Source of the DNA: Ancylomarina sp048268005
Lineage (GTDB): Bacteria; Bacteroidota; Bacteroidia; Bacteroidales; Marinifilaceae
DNA length: 64,000 nt
NCBI GenBank assembly: GCA_048268005.1
Contig: JBLWWJ010000005.1
Location: 248,001-312,000, forward strand
Direction of reading: 5' to 3'
Positions 35,164-43,483 of the stretch are shown one piece after another; position 1 is the stretch's first letter, and the number at the start of each line of letters is the position of its first letter. The notes beneath the pieces are model-generated. The model was not told the DNA's origin. It made no database searches and saw only the letters and a list, made by a program, of their open reading frames with translations. Both the position numbers and the translations under genes were made by a program.

Positions 35164-35655
35164 ATGACGAAATTAATTATCGCAAATACCGAATCTGATT
35201 ACAAACTTATTGCTGACTTATCCTCAATCATTTGGACGGAGCATTACACCGATATTATTGGTTACCGTCAAGTTGATTATATGCTAAAAAAATACCAATC
35301 GGCAGAGGCTATAAAGGATCAGATTGAAGAGGGGGCCTTATATTATCTCATTACACACCAGGGCCATAAAATAGGTTATCTCTCCTATTACAAGAAAACG
35401 GACTGTTTGTTCTTAAGCAAGATCTATATTTTAAAAGAATGGAGAGGTAAAGGTATTGGTAAAAAAGCCATGCACTTTCTTGAAACAACAGCAGAACACC
35501 TGGAATACAAAAGCCTGTCGCTTACCGTCAATAAAAACAATAAAGAAACCATAAAAGCCTACATAAAAATGGGTTTCAAGCGAGTCAGAGATATTGTAAT
35601 TGATATTGGTAATGATTTTGTAATGGATGATTACATCATGGAAAAGGAGATTTGA
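35164..35655 (+). CDS. GNAT-family N-acetyltransferase
   Basis: A 163-residue cytoplasmic protein. The acetyl-CoA-binding motif A is LKEWRGKGIGKKAM (Q/RxxGxG/A type), with the preceding beta-strand LFLSKIYI, and the C-terminal TVNKNNKETIKAYIKMGF is typical of motif B. The acceptor is unknown. It ends the KamA-family operon, 63 bases after the thiolase, and may acylate an amino acid intermediate or may be unrelated. It is much shorter than beta-lysine acetyltransferases of the AblB type, so that identity is not supported. A strong hairpin follows. Confidence 0.85.
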   Translation: MTKLIIANTESDYKLIADLSSIIWTEHYTDIIGYRQVDYMLKKYQSAEAIKDQIEEGALYYLITHQGHKIGYLSYYKKTDCLFLSKIYILKEWRGKGIGKKAMHFLETTAEHLEYKSLSLTVNKNNKETIKAYIKMGFKRVRDIVIDIGNDFVMDDYIMEKEI

Positions 35656-35713
35656 ATACAAGATAAAAGAGCAATCCGTTTTTAACTAACAGATTAAATC
35701 CATATTAAAAAAA

Positions 35714-35737
35714 ATCCCCAAGACTAATCTTGGGGAT
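35714..35737. terminator. bidirectional intrinsic terminator
   Basis: Perfect 10-bp stem ATCCCCAAGA / TCTTGGGGAT (35714-35723 with 35728-35737), loop CTAA, between convergent stop codons. The minus strand continues with eight T, so it is strongest for the ABC/M1 operon. Confidence 0.88.
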
Positions 35738-35794
35738 CTTAATTGTAAGAGCTCTTTAAACGTACTCTATTAACGAGGGTTTGTTACTTAAAGG

Positions 35795-38700
35795 CTATAA
35801 TTTTGTTAGTTTTTCATCAGCTTTATTGTCGTCTTTTTCCTTAATTTTTTCTGTATTGTCAGATGTTTTTCTGTCAATCAACTTATGGTAAGGATCAATA
35901 GCAACGCTATGTGGTTTTTTATCTACAATAAAGGAGAATACATTTTCCTTGGCAGTAATATGAACTTTCTTAAATAAAATTTCCTGCTCCTCTTTATTTT
36001 CATCTTCAACAAAAATGGCAAGATCAATCCAGTCGTTCATATCAACGTACTCTTTATCATCCTTTTTCTTATTATTACTCTTAAAAGAAATTTTAACAGA
36101 TCCATTGTCAGTTTCCAGATCTGCAGACTCATCTTTTGCTGCTTTAACCACTCGGTACTTCTCTGCTTCAACTATAAAATCGACTTTGTATTTACCATCC
36201 ACTGTTTTGCTCACAAAAGCACTATCAACCTTATTATCAAAAAGAGTGATGGTCTCCAACATATCCGTGATCACATAGTCTAATGAATCGGGCATATGAC
36301 GTTTCATCAAATCAACAAACTCAATCGAAGTTGTATAAGGTGGTTCCTGAAAAGCAACATTCGAAACATACTCGCTAAGTGCAGCACTTAAGTTCTCTTC
36401 GCCCATATAGTCAGAAATGGCATACATGGCAACAGCACCTTTATTGTAATGGATGTATTGCTGATTCTCGTTATACATCAAAGGCTGCTCTTTAACGCGC
36501 TCTCCTCCTCTACCTCTCAAATAACCATTAAGCTCTTCTTTCATGAACTTACGGATCTTTGTTTTAGGGTATTTCTGCTCCAATACTTTTATTGCCGAAT
36601 ATTCCGACAAACTCTCCGACATCAGAGTAGCACCCTGAACATTAGCACCAATCACCTGATGTGCCCACCACTGGTGTGCCATTTCGTGTGCCGTTACATG
36701 ATACGCATAGTTCACAGCGCCTTCGTCCGATTTATCTTCCTTAGCGATAAAACCAATAGCCTCTGAAAAAGGGATGGTATTAGGGAAAGATTGTGCAAAA
36801 GTTCCTTTGGTACGTGGGAATTCGATAATACGTACTTGCTTGTGCTGGTAAGGTCCATAATTATCGCCATAATATTTTAGCGAAGCCTTTAGAGCATCCA
36901 CCATATCAGCAATATTATAATCATGACCTTTGTGGTAATAGATTTCAATATTGACACCTTCATACTTATCGGTAAGCACCTCATATTTTCCAGATACCCA
37001 AGAGTAAAAGTTCAGAATAGGAGCATCCATTTTGTAATGATAATAAGCTCTATCCCCTTCTACCCATTTCTTTTGTAAATAACCCGGTGCAATCGCCAAC
37101 TGATCAGCCGACGTACTTACCGTCGTTTCAAAATTGACCCAATCGGCACATTCCGAAATATAAGTATTTCCCAATGCCGTGGTATCGGTAGGTGCCGCCA
37201 TACGATCACGCTTAGGTAAATCATATTTTTTACGCACCGTGTTATCTGTGAGTTCACCCGAACGAGTATAACCAAACTTTGGAAAACCACCATTATTAAA
37301 GAAACTACCATTCCCCAAAACTGTGGAGCTGGTTCTTAAAAAATGATTTTCCTGATTGCTCAGCGTAAAATTAACCTGCATAGAATCACCGGGCATTAGT
37401 GGTTTTTCTAATCTATAAATATCGTATTGGAATAAGGTATCCTGACTTACCAAATTGGCAATCTGCGAAAACTCAACCTTTGTGTTCTTATAGGTATAGT
37501 TAATATGCACAGAGTCAATAGCCTCATCACTTTTATTCTTTACAATGTATTGGCCTTTAACCTTAAGATCGTTGGATTCAGGATAAATATCCACGTCTAC
37601 TTTAACATCAACAATACGTGGCTGAGCGATATTGAAATACTTTGAATATTTTTTCTCATACTCCACACTCTCCAGCTCGTTTTGCTTAGATGTTTTATAC
37701 TCATGCTTAATATTGTTGAACCAATAAATATAAGTCCCGATAGAAACAAAACCAATGAAACAAACCGTAAGCGAAACATATAAAATTCTTGTCCAGTTTT
37801 CTTTTGCTCTACGAAAGCGGATCTTAACCGTTTCGCGAACACCTCTTCGCCAAATACCTAAACCTAAAATCAATAAGACTGTAGAAAATAGCAACCAATA
37901 CAAACGGTAAAACATATAGGCTGGTATGCCACTGCCATAACCATTCATATCAGAATAGGCTATTGCCGGACCAGAGTTAAAGTTGAAAATTTGTTGTTCG
38001 ATACCCAGTTGTGAGAAGAATGGACTGAAAATGTAAAATATAAACAGTGCAAAAAATCCAATATAAAAATTCGATAATAATGATTGGACAAACAATGCAA
38101 CAGCAGCCCAAACAATATAGGAAGGTAAATCAAAAATAAAGAGTTCCGTCAAATAATGAAGCGGCTCTATCTCGTAATAACCTTCAGATATCTGAAGAGA
38201 AATACAAGTCAACATCACCACACCTAACATCAGCATCTGAACTTTTATTAAGGCGATGAATTTAGAAAAGTACTGCACCCAATTAGGGGTATGTGTTACA
38301 TCTACCAACTCAAACATTTTGGCACGACGCTCACGCTGAACAAGCATTCCCGAGTATAAGAAAGTAATCAGTAATAGGAACAATTGGAACATCGAACTTG
38401 GAATCATCAACATTTTCCAAGTGGTTGGATAGGTTGTTGTACCAAATAGTTTCATGGTTGTTGTATGCCCTACCACCATAAATAAGACGCCAAAAGCAAC
38501 CAGTATAATAAAAGGCACCGACTTGATAATGAACTTAAGGTTCATGTTAGAAACCTTCCACATCAGCCTTAAATTCCAGCTGTAAGAATTATCAATCGTC
38601 ACCTTAGGTAGATTAATATCTCTCAAATTATTGAAGTTATCTTTTACGACAACAGCACTCTTTTTAGAGAACCAACGAAAGCTAATTGCATTTTGAGTGA

Positions 38701-39502
38701 ACTGAAATTTGATGTAAGTCGCAGCGAATATTAATGCTGAAACACTTATCCAGATCAATCGGTTGATTAAGACATTCCCCCCCATTGGCAATAGGTTGGT
38801 ATTACGTTCAGCTACATTCCAATATTCAGTCGCATGACTAATGGCAGTTGCTCCAAAAGGATCTAGCAAAGCAGCAAAAGTTTTGCTATCCAGTTCGCTC
38901 ATTAAATTCTGAGACATACCTTGTACAAAAAACAAGATGATCATGGTTACAAAACCAGCTCCCAAATTTCTACTAAAAGTAATAACGGCAAAAACAATGG
39001 CTCCAAAAAGCAAAATATTTGGCAATACGATTAAACCGTAAATTTGTAAGAAAGCTAAGGGACGAAAAGGCCCTAATATTTCGGGGTTAACACCTGGCAA
39101 TAATGGTGCAATTAAAAATCCCAAACCAAAAACCATGAAGATGGCTAATGTAATAACAATGGAACTGATAAATTTAGCCGGAATATATTGTGATTTTTTA
39201 AAGGGATATGAATAGAGAATAGAATGCATCTCTGAACTAAAATCGCGATTTACCGAACCACCAACAATAGAAGGCAGCAGGAAATATCCCAAAGTCAATA
39301 TTCCAAATCCATTAAACAATGCAATTGGTGAGTTGGCTAACCGTATGGATGCGGTAGTGGCTGTGTTGCTGTCGAATACGCCAATTTGAGCGGCCATTAT
39401 CAATGTTGAGATAACAAGTAGTACGGCTGCATAAATATAGGTCGCCGGATTTTTCAGCCAATATTTAAGTTCGAACTTTAAAAGTGTATTAAATTTACCC
39501 AT
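35795..39502 (-). CDS. ABC-2-type permease fused to M1-family metallopeptidase
   Basis: A 1235-residue protein. The first half (about 1-590) contains two sets of six or so membrane helices like an ABC-2 permease; the second half (about 640-1150) is an extracytoplasmic M1 aminopeptidase domain with the zinc site H939-E-x-x-H943 in TAHEMAHQWW and a downstream Glu in SESLSEYSA. The C-terminal tail is rich in Asp and Lys. Such permease/M1 fusions are known in Bacteroidota and are encoded with an ATPase; the gene starts 2 bases after that ATPase gene. It may couple transport to peptide trimming; cargo is unknown. Confidence 0.9.
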   Translation of the reverse strand: MGKFNTLLKFELKYWLKNPATYIYAAVLLVISTLIMAAQIGVFDSNTATTASIRLANSPIALFNGFGILTLGYFLLPSIVGGSVNRDFSSEMHSILYSYPFKKSQYIPAKFISSIVITLAIFMVFGLGFLIAPLLPGVNPEILGPFRPLAFLQIYGLIVLPNILLFGAIVFAVITFSRNLGAGFVTMIILFFVQGMSQNLMSELDSKTFAALLDPFGATAISHATEYWNVAERNTNLLPMGGNVLINRLIWISVSALIFAATYIKFQFTQNAISFRWFSKKSAVVVKDNFNNLRDINLPKVTIDNSYSWNLRLMWKVSNMNLKFIIKSVPFIILVAFGVLFMVVGHTTTMKLFGTTTYPTTWKMLMIPSSMFQLFLLLITFLYSGMLVQRERRAKMFELVDVTHTPNWVQYFSKFIALIKVQMLMLGVVMLTCISLQISEGYYEIEPLHYLTELFIFDLPSYIVWAAVALFVQSLLSNFYIGFFALFIFYIFSPFFSQLGIEQQIFNFNSGPAIAYSDMNGYGSGIPAYMFYRLYWLLFSTVLLILGLGIWRRGVRETVKIRFRRAKENWTRILYVSLTVCFIGFVSIGTYIYWFNNIKHEYKTSKQNELESVEYEKKYSKYFNIAQPRIVDVKVDVDIYPESNDLKVKGQYIVKNKSDEAIDSVHINYTYKNTKVEFSQIANLVSQDTLFQYDIYRLEKPLMPGDSMQVNFTLSNQENHFLRTSSTVLGNGSFFNNGGFPKFGYTRSGELTDNTVRKKYDLPKRDRMAAPTDTTALGNTYISECADWVNFETTVSTSADQLAIAPGYLQKKWVEGDRAYYHYKMDAPILNFYSWVSGKYEVLTDKYEGVNIEIYYHKGHDYNIADMVDALKASLKYYGDNYGPYQHKQVRIIEFPRTKGTFAQSFPNTIPFSEAIGFIAKEDKSDEGAVNYAYHVTAHEMAHQWWAHQVIGANVQGATLMSESLSEYSAIKVLEQKYPKTKIRKFMKEELNGYLRGRGGERVKEQPLMYNENQQYIHYNKGAVAMYAISDYMGEENLSAALSEYVSNVAFQEPPYTTSIEFVDLMKRHMPDSLDYVITDMLETITLFDNKVDSAFVSKTVDGKYKVDFIVEAEKYRVVKAAKDESADLETDNGSVKISFKSNNKKKDDKEYVDMNDWIDLAIFVEDENKEEQEILFKKVHITAKENVFSFIVDKKPHSVAIDPYHKLIDRKTSDNTEKIKEKDDNKADEKLTKL

Positions 39503-39504
39503 GA

Positions 39505-40380
39505 TTAGTTAACATTTTTTAGTGTCACAAAGTAAACATCTTCCAAATCAGCTTCTTTTTGTGTAAAAAACTCATCTGGCTGTGTTTCAGAGTAAACATT
39601 AATGTTCATACTATTATCATCGTTGAATTTACTCGATAGAATCTCAAAATTGTCTTTATGTTCGTTAAGAGCAGATCGTTCAATACGTTTTGTCCACATC
39701 TTACCTTTTATTTGCTCTACAGACTGTTTTGGTGTTTGATGCGTCAGGATTGTTCCTCCATTCATAATAGCCATATCGGTACATAACTCCTTAACATCCT
39801 CTACAATATGCGTCGAGAAAATGACGATGTGATTGGTTCCAATCTCACGAAGAACATTTAAGAAACGACTGCGTTCAGCAGGATCCAAGCCAGCAGTTGG
39901 CTCATCCACAATAATCAGTTTCGGATTATTAAGCAAAAGCTGAGCAATACCAAAACGTTGTTTCATCCCACCGGAATAACCCGCTACATTTTTCTTACGA
40001 GCTTCAGTCAGATTGGTCTGATCCAATACAGCCTCCACAATCTCTTTTCGTTCCTGTTTATTTGAAATTCCCTTAAGCTCTGCAAAGTGCATCAATAAAT
40101 CTTCAGCTGACATTTTAGGATAAACACCAAATGATTGAGGCAGATAACCCAGTGAATTACGTAGTGCCATTTTATCATCCATAATATTAACACCATCGAA
40201 AACAATACGTCCTGAATCACCTTCCTGAAGCGTTGCGATAGTACGCATAAGTGTTGATTTTCCCGCTCCATTAGGACCCAAAAGTCCAAACATGCCGGTT
40301 CCAATCTTGATATTGACATCGTTTAATGCCTTAACACCATTGTTATAGGTCTTTGTTAAATTCTCAATTATTAATTCCAT
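39505..40380 (-). CDS. ABC transporter ATP-binding protein
   Basis: A 291-residue nucleotide-binding subunit with Walker A GPNGAGKST (about residues 37-45), Q-loop LPQSFGVYPKM, signature YSGGMKQRFGIAQ, Walker B LIIVDEPTAGLDP and the switch His in IFSTHIVED. It drives the permease/M1 fusion encoded immediately downstream. The C-terminal 60 residues after the core probably contact the permease or serve regulation. Confidence 0.93.
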   Translation of the reverse strand: MELIIENLTKTYNNGVKALNDVNIKIGTGMFGLLGPNGAGKSTLMRTIATLQEGDSGRIVFDGVNIMDDKMALRNSLGYLPQSFGVYPKMSAEDLLMHFAELKGISNKQERKEIVEAVLDQTNLTEARKKNVAGYSGGMKQRFGIAQLLLNNPKLIIVDEPTAGLDPAERSRFLNVLREIGTNHIVIFSTHIVEDVKELCTDMAIMNGGTILTHQTPKQSVEQIKGKMWTKRIERSALNEHKDNFEILSSKFNDDNSMNINVYSETQPDEFFTQKEADLEDVYFVTLKNVN

Positions 40381-40808
40381 CTATTAAATATTTTGGGTTA
40401 TTTTTTTAATTGATCTTAAAAAACAATTTCTCTTATTTGAATCATAAACAGATGCGCATAAAAACACCTTCTGCTTAGATTCGTGAAGTCTAAAATTGCT
40501 TTCAAACAAATCTAAATAATATCATCTAATAATAATACTGTCAAGTTTGTCAACTCTCATAATTTCGATAAAGGCCCTATTCACGCAATTTAAATTATGT
40601 TTTCACCCTATAAAGTAAAAACCAATTACTCCCTATGCTTAAACATATAATTCCCTAAATGGAGCATCATAAAAATTAGTGAGCCTTTCCGCCTCTAATC
40701 TCTCTTATAAACCAAAACTACTCGTGATGGGATTGCGTTTCTTAAGGATAAAATTCTGAACTTTACTAAAGTTTAGAAATAATAGTAACGATCATAAAAC
40801 CATAGCAT
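40381..40808. other. divergent intergenic region between ABC operon and FKBP gene
   Basis: About 428 AT-rich bases without a gene. It contains a possible minus-strand -7 box TAGATTTG (40507-40514) without a well-placed -33 element, a TGTCAA tandem repeat, and the inverted repeat AACTTT-ACT-AAAGTT (40759-40773) about 35 bases before the FKBP start. No RNA gene is seen. Confidence 0.45.
40539..40556. repeat. two-copy 9-bp tandem repeat TGTCAASTY
   Basis: TGTCAAGTT followed by TGTCAACTC. The same 9-bp unit occurs three times at 42616-42642, in another intergenic region. Confidence 0.5.
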
Positions 40809-41198
40809 ATGAAAAAATACAGGCATAAACATCAAAACGAAGAAGAGATCAAAGCTTATATCAAAGAAAATAAGCTCGATGCTAAAAAATGTGATTCCGG
40901 ATTATACTACCTGATATGTAAGGAGGGTGAAGGGAAACACCCGGAGGCTGACTCGAATATCACGATTGCCTATTTTGGCTATTATACCAATGGTGATTCT
41001 TTCGACCAGAATGAATGCTTAGAGATTAATATGTCAGAAGTTATTCCGGGTTGGATTGAAGGAATCCCATTTTTTAAAGAAGGTGGCGAAGGAATTTTGT
41101 TAGTCCCTTCTCACTTGGCCTATGGCAATGAAGACTATGGCTCCATACCCGGAGGTTCGGTTCTTATCTTCGACATTCAACTCTTACGTGTCAATTAA
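40809..41198 (+). CDS. FKBP-type peptidyl-prolyl cis-trans isomerase
   Basis: A 129-residue protein made of one FKBP domain without a signal peptide, so cytoplasmic. VIPGWIEGIPFFKEGGEGILLVPSHLAYG and SVLIFDIQLL are the conserved active-site and C-terminal strands. The family speeds cis-trans isomerisation at proline in folding proteins. The usual aromatic FDS start of the active site appears as DSFDQN, slightly altered. It is monocistronic, followed by a large hairpin. Confidence 0.88.
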   Translation: MKKYRHKHQNEEEIKAYIKENKLDAKKCDSGLYYLICKEGEGKHPEADSNITIAYFGYYTNGDSFDQNECLEINMSEVIPGWIEGIPFFKEGGEGILLVPSHLAYGNEDYGSIPGGSVLIFDIQLLRVN

Positions 41199-41231
41199 TC
41201 ATTTAAGAACGCTCCCTTGTATCAAAAAAAA

Positions 41232-41267
41232 GACCTGCCTTTCTCCTTTTTAGGAGACTGACAGGTC
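41232..41267. terminator. two-tier terminator hairpin between convergent genes
   Basis: Outer stem GACCTG / CAGGTC (41232-41237 with 41262-41267) and inner stem CTCC / GGAG. The minus strand continues with a long T-run, so it best serves the TPR gene; the FKBP gene may share it. Confidence 0.75.
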
Positions 41268-41291
41268 ATCATATATCGTAAGAAAGAATGC

Positions 41292-41807
41292 TTAGATGCG
41301 TTTCATCATGGCTTCTATTTCTTTAATCTGCGCTGATAAAAACTTTCGCTTATCTAACTTTTTAGCTTCTTTTAAATAATAGCTGGATAGTTTCTTGTTC
41401 CTTTGTGACAAATAGATTCCCGACAAATTCAATTTGGCTACTGCCTGATCAGTTGTCACTCTAAGCCCGGTATTCAAAGCCTTCTTGAAGTTCTTCTCTG
41501 CTTTTGAGTTGTTGTGTTTCTGAGACTCAACCAATCCTGACAAATAGTAAAAGTAGGCTTCCTGCCCCTTAATCATTCTTTCCGGATGTTTCACACGAGC
41601 CAATATATTTGAAGCTTTTTCAAACTTATTTTTTCTTACAAAGTAAAAAGCCAACAGGTTCATCATATTCTTAAAATGGAATAAAACGAAAAATCCTGAA
41701 ACTACTATTGACCATATTCCTAATGATACCATTCCCTCAACAAAAAGGAAAACAGATCCTAAAATCAAAATCCCGGCAATAATCAACCGAAGGTATTTTC
41801 TTATCAT
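41292..41807 (-). CDS. membrane-anchored TPR-like protein
   Basis: About 171 residues. Two hydrophobic segments (about 6-42) anchor the N-terminus; the rest is helical with TPR-like repeats (SKAEKNFKKALNTG, AVAKLNLSGIYLSQRN, SYYLKEAKKL) for protein contacts in the cytoplasm. No function can be assigned. The ATG at 41807 (MIRKYLRL) is chosen over an upstream in-frame codon because the membrane segment begins there. Confidence 0.7.
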   Translation of the reverse strand: MIRKYLRLIIAGILILGSVFLFVEGMVSLGIWSIVVSGFFVLFHFKNMMNLLAFYFVRKNKFEKASNILARVKHPERMIKGQEAYFYYLSGLVESQKHNNSKAEKNFKKALNTGLRVTTDQAVAKLNLSGIYLSQRNKKLSSYYLKEAKKLDKRKFLSAQIKEIEAMMKRI

Positions 41808-42160
41808 GATAGATATTTTAATATTTAATACTACAAAACAAACCATTTTTTTAGTACAAACAAGCATTATAGAGCTGTATTTTCTTATTTAATTCCTTAT
41901 ACTTTTGAGAACCAGCTATCAAAAAAAGTTTCATCTAAATGCTTCAATACAATTAGGCCAAATAATACGATTTACTGAAAGCAAAACGCGTATATCCCAT
42001 GAGGCTGCCAAAGATTCATCTTCATGGGCCAAATAAACAATGGCTTAAAGTATCCATAGGATTAATAAATCCTAAATTGAAAAGGCTCTGTTTTAGCAGA
42101 TAAAACAGAGCCTTTTCAGATATAATTTGCATTAGCCTTCAAAAAGCTATTGTGGAAATC
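41808..42160. other. intergenic region with two hairpins
   Basis: About 350 bases without a gene. It contains the hairpin CCCATGA / TCATGGG (41996-42002 with 42022-42028), with AAGA/TCTT inside, and the strong terminator described separately. Nothing else is recognised. Confidence 0.45.
42079..42117 (-). terminator. strong hairpin terminator downstream of the zinc protein gene
   Basis: Perfect 17-bp stem starting GAAAAGGCTCTGTTTTA (42079-42095 with 42101-42117) and loop GCAGA. Its stem-loop design matches the terminator at 43426-43460. Confidence 0.85.
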
Positions 42161-42475
42161 CTAAAAAATTCCCAGCGGATCATTTATAACAGGTTCAAAT
42201 ATATCTGCACTTACTAATGAAATCCCAAATCTTAAATCAATTAAAGCATGTAGTTTGTAACAGGTAGGACACATAGGCACAATTTTCACACCACGCACTT
42301 TGTCATTAACGATATGAGCACCTACAGTTGGTTCATTTGAGCAAGAAGCAACGGAGCATGTTTTAGGCCATGATCTACCGGTAGAATCTATCCAATGTTG
42401 TTTCCAGGATTCATTCGTACCATCATTTACCGCTGTTCCATTTGTGTTTTTCCAATTTCTGGGAGTAACTGACAT
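42161..42475 (-). CDS. small HNH-like zinc-binding protein of unknown function
   Basis: About 104 residues. CSVASCSNEPTVGAHIVN, then IVPMCPTCYKLHA, gives four Cys and two His spaced as in the treble-clef core of HNH-type proteins (Cys pair, AHI, second Cys pair). The catalytic HNH triad is not clearly complete, so a structural zinc fold is equally possible. The N-terminus is Trp/Asn rich. No signal peptide; monocistronic with its own terminator. Start is the ATG at 42475. Confidence 0.65.
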   Translation of the reverse strand: MSVTPRNWKNTNGTAVNDGTNESWKQHWIDSTGRSWPKTCSVASCSNEPTVGAHIVNDKVRGVKIVPMCPTCYKLHALIDLRFGISLVSADIFEPVINDPLGIF

Positions 42476-42615
42476 AACCAATTTATTTTATTGTTAATAA
42501 TCTTAATATATGAGTTGACTGAAATATTTAAGCCGCAATATGATTTGCCGCCTTTTATTCCTCCTCAAAACTTAAATCAGGAGTAAAACTAATAGGTTTC
42601 CTGAAAAAATCTGCT

Positions 42616-42642
42616 TGTCAAATCTGTCAAGTCTGTCAAGTT
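42616..42642. repeat. three-copy 9-bp tandem repeat TGTCAARTY
   Basis: TGTCAAATC, TGTCAAGTC, TGTCAAGTT in direct succession. Two further copies of the unit occur at 40539-40556. Confidence 0.6.
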
Positions 42643-43008
42643 GAATCATCTATAAAAACACAGAAAAAACCAATCTAAATAAATAATCATTTTTTTAAAC
42701 CAAGCTTTTATCACATGAGTAAAACCAGACTTGTTCTAATAATGAAAATCGAACTCACAACCCTAGTACTGGAGCAGTTCTGAAGGATTAGAGATACAAT
42801 CTTATGCTTACTATAATAAAACAAAACATTATTTCGACTCCTAAGCTTTGAATACATTATGTAAATATACAAAATGTAAACCTTCTCGCGTTTATTTCAG
42901 CTTGAATTTAGAGTTTGCTTCCAAGCCGAACCATTCTATCATCAGAATCTACCCTCGAAAATACATTTTACAACAATCTTGTCCGGAATAATTTTCACAA
43001 TTGAGCTT

Positions 43009-43230
43009 TACGCCCCAACCGAGCTTTTTGCGAACTCATGAGCTTTGCGAATAAACCCGACATCATTTCTTGTCTTGAAACAAGAAACGAAGCAAAGAAA
43101 TTCAAGGCTACTTTTTAAATATCTTTCTTATTTGCCTCACGCTTAAGTGCGGCCGGGTGATTTCCTCGACAAGCTCGGAACTTCCCGGTCTTTCTAAAGC
43201 TTTCGTAAAACGAAAAACATTTAAAAGAGA
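43009..43230. other. compositionally distinct three-hairpin intergenic element
   Basis: This stretch is richer in G and C than its surroundings and contains three ordered stem-loops: TTTCTTGT/ACAAGAAA (43066-43073 with 43080-43087), CCGGG/CCCGG (43153-43157 with 43184-43188) and TTTCGT/ACGAAA (43201-43206 with 43210-43215). I have an impression of similar sequence in intergenic regions of other Bacteroidota, which would make it a dispersed repeat or structured RNA, but I cannot verify that here. Confidence 0.4.
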
Positions 43231-43425
43231 TGCCATATTATAAAGCGCCCAAAAATAACCCCTCTATCTTAACATCTAACTTAAATCCATTATTAACAAT
43301 AAAATACAGAACATAAACAAAAACATTTAGAACGGTATTGATTTTACAACTAAAAGTACGTGTAAGGTAAAAATTAGGCCTTCTACTAAAAATCCTGAAT
43401 GCAACACGAATTAGCCAAATATATA

Positions 43426-43460
43426 AATAGCCCTGCTTTAACAGATAAAGCAGGGCTATT
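43426..43460 (-). terminator. strong hairpin terminator
   Basis: Perfect 15-bp stem AATAGCCCTGCTTTA / TAAAGCAGGGCTATT (43426-43440 with 43446-43460), loop ACAGA, just downstream of the Cache/PAS/CBS gene on the minus strand. Confidence 0.85.
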
Positions 43461-43483
43461 CATATGTGATATACAGACCTAAT

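Larger units (their letters stand above)
42476..43483. other. gene-free kilobase with repeats and hairpins
   Basis: No convincing reading frame on either strand. The left part is AT-rich and contains a 9-bp tandem repeat; the part 43009-43230 is distinctly less AT-rich and contains three hairpins (separate entry); the right end holds the terminator of the Cache/PAS/CBS gene. Confidence 0.6.

Noticed and set aside
35164..35655. GNAT as AblB, making an osmolyte pair with the KamA-family gene
   Set aside because: At 163 residues it is much shorter than AblB, it does not adjoin the aminomutase gene, and CoA-transferase and thiolase genes lie between, which points to catabolism.
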